DNA from: Chaetomium olivaceum | Taxonomy: Eukaryota; Ascomycota; Sordariomycetes; Sordariales; Chaetomiaceae | Assembly (NCBI GenBank): GCA_039881045.1 | Contig: JAYWVB010000029.1 | Span: 310,001 to 374,000, forward strand | DNA: 64,000 nucleotides | Reading direction: 5' to 3' | In this document: piece by piece, positions 57,701-64,000 of the stretch | Layout: each line of letters begins with the position of its first letter | Position numbering within the stretch: the stretch's first letter is position 1 | Made by a program: the position numbers and the translations under genes | The notes under the pieces: model-generated | What the model saw: only the letters and a program-made list of their open reading frames with translations | Databases searched by the model: none | Told to the model about the DNA's origin: nothing

Positions 57701-59567
57701 ATACCAAAAGTCGGCCACGTTGAACTTTTTCTTCAGCACAATCTTCCTGAAAAGCGAGCTCCGCGAGTGGAAGTGCCAGGCCGCGATATGCGGGTTCTCC
57801 CGCAACAGCCGGCGGGACTTGGCCATGCGTCTCGGCTCATCAAGCGCCTTCCACTCCTCGTATTCGGGCATGTGCCGGTAGAGGCTCTGCCAGTGCAGAT
57901 CGGCTGGGCTCAGTGTGATGAAAGCAGAGGGGACACCAAGACAGTGCGCAAAAGACTCGCACTCGCGACGTCGGCGGTACCAAAAGGGGCGTGTGCCTTT
58001 GATGACACCAGCAAAGCGAGAGATCCGGTTGAGGATAGCCTGGGCTTCTGGCGTGTCCGGATCGGCAAGTGCCTCCTGTAGGGCCTCCCTTGTAAGAGGT
58101 GTGCGGTGGTTCTTGCTGACGTAGAATCGACTGTGACCCCTCGCCTGCTGCCTCATCAGAGTGTTTAGCGCGATAAATCGGAAGCTGTGGTGTTTGGCAA
58201 ATCGGCCATCCTCCCACCTCATGGCATGCTGGATGTATTCCTGGTAGGAGATCTTGCGCTGTCTGGGCTCGACAAAATCCGCAACTCCCCGAGGGAACAG
58301 GGTCGGACAGGCGAGAGAGAGTAGCGCATGCTTTTGGTTGAACTCATCGAGAGGAGTGCGCCGGATGGAAGGCATCTGCAGCTGGTGAGCAGCCTGGGGG
58401 TCGACTGACTCTAGGGGCACTTGCTCATTGACCTCAGTAGCCCCATCATTGACTCGCCCTTGAAGCTGGTTCAATTCCGAATCATGGATTAGCATATTGG
58501 GCACTGCGGCTTCGTCAACAACCTCACCGTCCTCTTCCGGTTCTTCAACAGGGCCAGAATCTGCAGGCAACCCTTCACACTCCTCGACCTCGTGGATATT
58601 CAGCTGGTCAAAGACGTCACCGTCCTCTGGCAACCGGGAGAGGTTGTCGTAGTTCCAGGTGAAATTTCTGTAGCCAGGGTGGTTGTCGGCGAGGAATCTG
58701 AGCCATGTCTCGACTGCTGCTCGGCGGACTCGGAAGCGGTTGCGGAATTGTCGATCCATCTGTTCGACCGCTTCGGATCCACGCGGTCGGAGGATGACAA
58801 TGTCCAAATCCTTGGGCAGCAAGGGAAGCTCTGAGTACACCTTGCCAACGTCGCGCAAAAAGTGTACAACATGCCCACGATACCTGTATTGCTGCCCACG
58901 AACCTGACGCTGATTAGCTAGTAGACTCTCTCGCAGGGAAGCATCGCATACAGTAAATACATTCACGCTGACGTGTACGCGCGCAATAAAAAGCTCCTCC
59001 AATGGCGCTAATTGGGGTAACTCGGGGGACGGCACCAAAATCAAGCTTGTTCTCTGCGGAGAAGAGAAAAGGTTCGTCCTGCCGTTTCTTGTCATCCTTG
59101 TCGTGGCAGCGCTTACAAAAGCCATCCGCCATGAGCTTGATGTCAAGCCAGCGCTCCTTGCAGCGCAGGCATCGTTGCATCTCCTCTGCGGCAAGCGCTT
59201 CGTCGAACTCCCTCTTGATCGCAATGTCTTCGGCCAACAGCGGCGTCTCCTGGTCGTCGCCTGTGAACCGCGGACCGGGTTCGTTAAATTCGCGTGGAAG
59301 ATTTCCTTCGGGGAGGTTGTGCGTGCGTGGCGGCCGGTGGGATTGCGTGCTAGTCGAGGACGTCCGCGAGGGCGTCCGCGAGACTGAGCCGCGGTTCGTT
59401 GAATTCGCGCGGAGGGTTGTCTTCGGAGAAGTTTTGCGTGTGTGGCGGCCGACGGGATTGCGTGCTAGCCGAGGGCGTCCGCGAGGGCGCCCGCGAGACC
59501 GAGCCGAAGACGTAGACGGAGAACGGCGTTTGGGAGGGCGTCCACGGCGTGGCGGTGTGCGTCGCAA
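54723..59567 (-). mobile_element. Helitron, degenerate, coding on minus strand
   Basis: Coding region of a rolling-circle transposon: Helitron_like_N (HUH nuclease) joined to a PIF1-type helicase. Termini (5' TC, 3' CTRR with hairpin) could not be placed with confidence, so the interval covers only the recognisable coding part. The real element probably extends further into 54.0-54.7 kb and 59.6-60.3 kb. A 115-bp diverged tandem duplication lies in its 5' part. Confidence 0.85.
54723..59567 (-). pseudogene. Helitron Rep/PIF1 helicase, disrupted
   Basis: Reading 5' to 3' on the minus strand: a Lys/Arg/Pro/Ser-rich N-terminus; a zinc-like CLRCKERW...GFCKRC; a frame change at the G5 run 59024-59028; LEELFIARVHVSVNVF and HVVHFLRDVGKVYSELPLL; SRFAGVIKGTRPFWYRRRRE; then the HUH histidines in GRGSSHSHGLYWF. 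A second frame change follows near 57628-57652. EHFTRIWGYHVTAVNP continues, with the tyrosine motif INYAAKYCSKSE (Y-x3-Y). At 56277-56279 an in-frame TAG interrupts the junction to the helicase. The helicase part is open: GGGGTGKS, LVIDEKSML, GDFFQLPPV, VMLTRNLW, VHKSQGITL and YVAVSRVKTL. The element cannot make full-length protein as written. Confidence 0.88.
59270..59499. repeat. 115-bp diverged tandem duplication in the Helitron
   Basis: Two adjacent units of about 115 bp. TTCGTTAAATTCGCG at about 59280 matches TTCGTTGAATTCGCG at about 59395, and ATTGCGTGCTAGTCGAGG at 59342 matches ATTGCGTGCTAGCCGAGG at 59457, each offset exactly 115. The unit is not a multiple of three, so the second copy is translated in a shifted frame in the Arg/Pro-rich N-terminus. 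Confidence 0.85.
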
Positions 59568-60385
59568 GTCATCCGCGTCACCACCAAATGGTCTCCCTCA
59601 GCGGCTTGCACGGGTAGCAAATCGCCTCGGCTGGTCGTAGGCGCCTCGTCCTCAGCATTGAGCTGCTGTTCTCGTCCAATCAAGCTGCTTAACGTCGGGT
59701 TTGCGAAGGCTGCACGCCATGGCGTCGTTCCACGCGGTGGCGTCGCTGGATTGTCAATCGTTGATCCCGAGCGGCTGCCGTTTCCGGGGTATCTGTAGAA
59801 ACACGGCCCCTTTCGTGATACATTTCAGCAAGGACGCCGTGCGTAAGGTTCCGTCGAGGCCCAGGTGCAAGCGCCGGTGCGAAAGCAAGGGAGAATCATC
59901 GCGAGCGATTGCGCGAGAAATCTCAATGCTCGCTCGCGACGCTTCAACCTGCGATAGTTAGCTGAGGAAAACATGATCGTAACCAGAATTATCACATGAA
60001 GCTTGCTCTTGTGCCGGCAACTTAGACAGTTGACGACAATCCTTCCGTTCCCGCGGCATGGAGAAACTGATCAATGTTTTGCTCGGTATTGCATTTGCTA
60101 CATGTCTTTCGTGCCACAGCTGCCTCCGCAGCCGCCTCGACGGTGCCGGCCAGAACGACTGTCACGTCTTCCATAGAACGACTGGAATTGAAAAGCGGCA
60201 GATGTGCAAACGGCGGGAGTTGCGATGGTCGCGATGGTCGAGCGGATTGCGAGGCATGGATGGATGGATTGAATAAACAGGAGCTTCCAGCTGGAGCATG
60301 CTTACGAACCAATCGAAACTCGCGATAACGAGCATTTCCTTATCAATTTTGCATAGTAATTTCCTTATCAATTTCGTATAACGTA
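59568..60385. other. inter-transposon spacer
   Basis: Sequence between the recognisable Helitron coding part and the pogo element; probably Helitron 5' flank plus old host DNA. Two copies of ATTTCCTTATCAATTT lie 26 bp apart immediately outside the pogo left end (about 60340 and 60366). Confidence 0.4.
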
Positions 60386-60389
60386 CTTG

Positions 60390-60491
60390 CATAACGAGTG
60401 GCCCACCATAACGAGTGGCCCACCATAACGAGTGGCCCACCATAACGAGTGGCCCACCATAACGAGTGGCCCACCATAACGAGTGGGCCAC
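60390..60491. repeat. 17-bp tandem array in pogo left end, six units
   Basis: Six consecutive copies of CATAACGAGTGGCCCAC, the last with a GGGCC variant of GGCCC. The right terminus (62628-62661, opposite orientation) carries only two copies, again with the inner one as the variant. So the left end has been expanded relative to the right. Confidence 0.93.
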
Positions 60492-60574
60492 TTTTCCCGG
60501 ACCTCAACCACCTCGTGTAAGTCAATTCAGCCACAACAACTCAAATCAATTGAAACTACTCGGTATCACCATCT

Positions 60575-62571
60575 TCAGATGTCTCGCAAACTACTTGACA
60601 TGTTCGTGCATTGTGGCCGGGCTTCTTGCAGTTTGCTGCAGAGCCGAATGCGTGGCCCACCCACTGTTATACAACCACTACTCCCAGACGTTTCCTCGCA
60701 GTCCTTATCACCAAGTCCCCGATCAGCCATCAAACCCTTTGCCTCTTTTAAACTAAGTGATCCTCCTTCCTGCAGACGCGTTTTCTTTGTCCTACGGCGC
60801 TTGCTTAGTCGCTCATTTGCTGTACGAAGTTCCTGGGCCTCAGCTCGGAGCAACACCATTTCAGTGCCAACTTTGAGATGCTCTTGGCCTGCAAGTCGAT
60901 GATGTCGAAAATGTGAGTTGGAGAGCTACCTTGATGGTTCTCGATCTTCCGCTTGAGAGTGATGGAGCTCTTGGTCGCGTCGTACGCATTGGATGGGGTC
61001 TTCAGGGCCCAGGTCGAGGCTGTTCCGGGACGCGAGTTTGGAGGAGATGGGGTAAGTGGCTTAGGGTCGAGGCAAGAAACTACCAATTCAGGGTCAAAAG
61101 GAACTAGGCCAGTTGCTCTAAAGCCCGCTCGTATGTTGTTCGCTGTGACGGAAGCGTGAAATGCCTCGACAAACGCGTCGAAGAAGTCCTCCTTCGTAAT
61201 GTGGGTGATCTGCATCCGCATCATCTGCTCAATCTGCTTGCCGTACAAGGCCTTAAGCCGACTAAAACACCCAATATCGAGGGCTGGAGAAAGTGGGAAG
61301 AATGGGGAGGCATGCAAAGTGTAATAATGTTGGCCTGCAGAAATCTTCGAAGTCGATCGAGTGGTGGCTTTCGTGGCCGTCGAGGATAACAGTCGATGTA
61401 CCCCTCTCGTACGCGTTTGGTAGCCTGGTCGAAATGTTTTAGCCAATCGACGCCAATCTCATTTGTTGTCCAGCCATTTTCGCTTGTGTGGACTCTCCAT
61501 TCGGGCTGGAATCGGCTGTCCTGGTACCAGGGAGGAGGTGGTTTTTCCCCTTGACGACAAAGTACGGCGGCACGACCCACCATCCGCACACACAGCTTGG
61601 ATCACCGTAACCCACTCCCGATTGCCAGGCTGCTTTGTGCGCGGCCTCCCACGGCGCTCGGAGCTCGTCACGACCTTTGCACTCGAAAGCATGCCCATCT
61701 GGAACCCAGTCTCGTCGAAGTTGTACATTGAACTGGGGCATGCCCCAGTGTAGGTGGAACTGGGTCCTCCTGGCCTGTTCAGGGGTAGGGAGCGTTTGTT
61801 TTCCCGTTTCCGCGCGCGTTCTTATTGTATATAAGGGGCCCTGAGGCGGCTCAATCTTTTGGTCAGAAGGCAAGGAATCAGACACTTTAATCACGACTTT
61901 TGGAACGCAATGTGCCCGCGCATCTGTGAGAACCTGCAGCGCATGTGCGCATGCGCCTCTCTCTCTGAGGGGGACACTCTCGTTTACCCATTGATGCAGC
62001 CGAGCCTGTGTTCTGTCCCCATATCAAGCAGGTCTACGGATCTGTAGGTTTGTGTTTGGTGGCTGGTCAGTTTTGCAGACAGCACAGCACACTCCGTTCA
62101 ACATATCCCCCTCTTGGATCGCGTATTTGTCGACGTTGCGTACGAGCCGAAACCACGCGTTTACTACCTCGGGATCTTCGCATTGGGCCCTCTGATAATC
62201 GATTTGACGTCGGAAACGCTTGTAACCTTGGAATGTCGCTTTACGAAACCGTTTGCCCATCGGGGTCCGACGGGCGACGCGCCGCGTGCGCCCGAAGGCG
62301 ATCGGCCATTTCTCGAAGGTCCGAGAGCTGGGGCTGAAATCCTCGCGCATCAAGGTCGAGTACCCTCTCAAGAAGGACTTGTTCCTCCAAGTCGGTCAAT
62401 TTCGAAGGTTAGCTGGTATTTCTGGTCGTGGTTGCTTTCCAGCGCGTCGTGTCGCAGTGAGCTTCGTGGAATCTCGTAGATCGTAGCCGCCTTCCGTACG
62501 GAAAGTTTAGAGTCTTTTTTAAAAGCTTCAAGCGCAAGGATTATACGACTCTCTTTTGGAAGAGGTTCCAT
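60575..62571 (-). pseudogene. pogo/Fot1-type DDE transposase relic
   Basis: On the minus strand the ATG at 62569-62571 begins a psq-type helix-turn-helix (MEPLPKESRIILALEAFKKD, SVRKAATIYEIPRSSL). The CENP-B-type region (MGKRFRKATFQGYKRF, CEDPEVVNAWFRLV) follows in another frame. The sequence is interrupted by the 372-bp insertion exactly inside the segment leading to NFDETGFQMG (first catalytic Asp). Then come VILDGHESHHSIDFEDF (second Asp) and LDIGCFSRLKALYGKQIEQ (third Asp), each in a different frame. The C-terminus is LSKRRRTKKTRLQEGGSLSL, typical of Fot1-like proteins. There are at least three frame breaks besides the insertion, so the gene is dead. Confidence 0.86.
61729..62100. mobile_element. 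372-bp insertion, candidate solo LTR, nested in pogo
   Basis: This block interrupts the transposase between the codons before NFDETGF. It begins TGAACTGGGG and ends CCGTTCA, giving TG...CA ends with a 5-bp inverted repeat TGAAC/GTTCA. It is flanked by identical 4-bp repeats ACAT (61725-61728 and 62101-62104). Removing it restores the transposase frame at that point. A TATA-like TATATAAG at 61828-61835 fits an LTR promoter. A 16-bp palindrome (CTGGGGCATGCCCCAG) lies just inside one end. A small non-LTR insertion is also possible. Confidence 0.72.
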
Positions 62572-62664
62572 TTTGCATTGTGAAGGAAATTCGTGATGAA
62601 GTTGGGAGGTTGCAAAAGGAAGAAAAGTGGCCCACTCGTTATGGTGGGCCACTCGTTATGCAAG

Positions 62665-63707
62665 TACGTTGATAATTTCCAAAAGTTTGAGCGCAATATT
62701 GTCCTCCGGACAGGATAAATCAGCCGAAGCCTGCTCATCCAGACACCGATCAGGTTTCGTAAGAATAGACTGGGCAGACTACTAGTCTAATATATCTCCG
62801 GGAATTACTCAGAACCGGTTCATGTCGCGTGCAGCCTATGATATAGTAGGTAAGGTACCGTTGTACTCAAGGACCATTGCAAGAGAAAACCCTCCGATCC
62901 CTGGTTTACTGAAGTGCAAGTTGCAGGTTGGTTCAACCGCAGAAAACCCCAGCGCATTCCAAGACCCTTCTCCGTCTCCTTCCACAAGTTGAGGAAGAGC
63001 ACAGAACTCGCTGTACCCAGGGCGACGTCGCCTGGCGTGTTTGGGCACCACGCGGGTCTCGCGGATAACGGGCTCAAGAAGGTAGCCGAGGTGGCCGCGT
63101 TGCAACAAGTTGCAGATATCAGGTCATCTGCAACTAGATGTTGCCTTGGCAGAAATAATGGATTGGATGGCGACCCCCGCCACCGCGCCGTTCGAGGCCC
63201 TCCAACTTGTCACGCAACCAGTTGGCTTCGCCGCAGTGTGCGACGCCCAGCCGGGTTTAAGCGCTGTCGTACTTGTAAGAGCTACACTCATACCCCTTGG
63301 CTTCTCGTCACCCAAACACGCAACAAAGACCGCAGTATCTTGCCCCGCCCACCCCTCCGCTTGAGATAAGTCGTGTCTAGGCAAACTCCACTGTCCCCTC
63401 CCCTTTCACCCATCGCCAACGCATCTCTGCAATACCCCCCTGGCCGCGGCAGAAATGAGTGGAGTTCTTGTCGCCCTCTTCTCGCCTGATTCGTTTCCTC
63501 TCGGCTGTGCGGCACAATGTTCAGTATCGTGATGTGGGAATGAAGGCCCACTGGGAGCGGGAACTTTGTTGTACTTGACTGGCACCTTAAATAGTCCCAG
63601 CTGTTCCCCAGACTCGGCCCCTCGCCCTCCCCTCCTACTGTTCAAGTTGTATCAGCCGCGACTTCCTATTCCCCTTGCAGCTATTCTCAACACTATTGAC
63701 GATCACT
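62665..63707. other. intergenic, no gene supported
   Basis: About 1 kb between the pogo element and the CVNH gene. Open stretches at 62820-63110 lack recognisable domains. The region near 63590 (TTAAATAG) could serve as the TATA-like element of the CVNH gene. Confidence 0.4.
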
Positions 63708-64000
63708 ATGTCTTTCGCTCTTTCCGCTGAAGAAATCCGTCTTGACGATGGCCACATACTCCGTGCCCGTCTCCAAACAACGGACGGCGAATGGGTGGAT
63801 GCTGAGTTCGATCTCAACACCGTGATCGGAAACAGCAATGGTATGTGGACAGATCGAAGTGCTCCTTCAAATGCATACGCTTATAACAGGCTCAAAGGCT
63901 TCTTTGTGTGGGACGGAGTGGACTTTTCCAAGAGCGCCGACCACATTACTTTCTCAATTGAGGGTGACGACGCGGTTCCCGTTCTCCGGGCTACTCTCAC
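63708..64000 (+). CDS. CVNH (cyanovirin-N homology) lectin, 3' truncated by window
   Basis: Exon 1 is 63708..63840; the intron 63841..63897 (GTATGT...AAAG) joins an Asn-Gly codon; exon 2 runs from 63898 past the window end. The translation starts MSFALSAEEIRLDDGHILRA and continues with WVDAEFDLNTVIGNSNG and FFVWDGVDFSKSADHITFSI. It reaches EGDDAVPVLRATL before the sequence stops. This is the CVNH domain pattern (xSxxIxLxDGxxLxAxL, DLxxxIGNxNGxFxW, FSxxxxxIxF). There is no signal peptide, so the protein is cytosolic or leaderless. CVNH proteins bind mannose-type glycans. An earlier acceptor (AACAG at 63885-63889) would break the domain and is rejected. Confidence 0.9.
   Translation, partial: MSFALSAEEIRLDDGHILRARLQTTDGEWVDAEFDLNTVIGNSNGMWTDRSAPSNAYAYNRLKGFFVWDGVDFSKSADHITFSIEGDDAVPVLRATL

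Larger units (their letters stand above)
60386..62664. mobile_element. pogo/Fot1-type DNA transposon, degenerate
   Basis: A 2.28 kb element with inverted ends starting CTTGCATAACGAGTGGCCCA at both termini. It is flanked by TA at 60384-60385 and 62665-62666, the target duplication of Tc1/mariner-pogo elements. The left end has extra tandem units (listed separately). The outer flanks also match for a few bases (ACG-TA, TA-CGT), so the true boundary may be slightly wider. Transposase remnants fill the interior on the minus strand and are interrupted by a 372-bp insertion. Confidence 0.88.

Noticed and set aside
62820..63110. Minus-strand open frames between pogo and CVNH
   Set aside because: No recognisable domain and no supporting structure.
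63885..63897. AACAG as the acceptor of the CVNH intron
   Set aside because: It breaks the CVNH frame; the AAAG acceptor eight bases later keeps NG-FFVWDG.

Overview
The window is nuclear DNA from a filamentous ascomycete (Pezizomycotina, most likely a Sordariomycete). The basis is many short GT-AG introns of about 50-80 nt with CTAAC/CTGAC-type branch sites, GC-rich coding sequence, a split tRNA-Leu gene, and fungal-restricted families: GPI-type GH128, tachykinin-family regulators, NmrA-like proteins, a URE2-type GST, berberine-bridge oxidases, a CVNH lectin, and Fot1/pogo and Helitron transposons. Genes are monocistronic and lie on both strands. Exon joins were chosen by splice signals, reading phase and family conservation.

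Region 1 (1-8.6 kb) holds a 5'-truncated GH128 wall glucanase, a type I membrane protein, an EXPERA/TMEM97 protein, tRNA-Leu(UAA), the vacuolar TRP channel Yvc1 and a BCS1-type AAA ATPase. Region 2 (9-29 kb) is accessory in character: a dead alpha/beta hydrolase, an APH-fold kinase-like protein lacking its metal-binding Asp, a PARG-like protein, an SDR, an FMN-binding PNPOx-like protein, an NmrA-like protein, a tachykinin-family regulator, a URE2-type GST, a small secreted SH3-like protein, a large C2H2 protein and a secreted FAD oxidase. No polyketide or peptide synthase is present. Region 3 (29.8-41.4 kb) has a SET protein with a signal peptide, a secreted GDPD, an SRPK-kinase relic, an MFS sugar transporter with a 2.3 kb upstream region, a TPR protein and Vfa1. 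Region 4 (43.4-54 kb) has Yvh1, a C2H2 factor, a 4.4 kb gene-free stretch carrying a MITE-like element, and the histone chaperone Rtt106.

Region 5 (54.7-62.7 kb) is transposon-rich. It contains a decayed Helitron on the minus strand whose PIF1 helicase part is still open, then a broken pogo/Fot1-type element with a 17-bp tandem array in one end and a 372-bp insertion that looks like a solo LTR. Host sequence resumes with a CVNH lectin gene cut by the right edge.

A cross-cutting observation is that five otherwise well-conserved genes (BCS1-like, PARG-like, GDPD, Yvh1, Rtt106) each carry one break of 1-2 missing bases, mostly at short homopolymers or repeats. This looks more like uncorrected assembly indels than gene death. 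By contrast, the alpha/beta hydrolase and the transposons carry substitutions typical of real decay.
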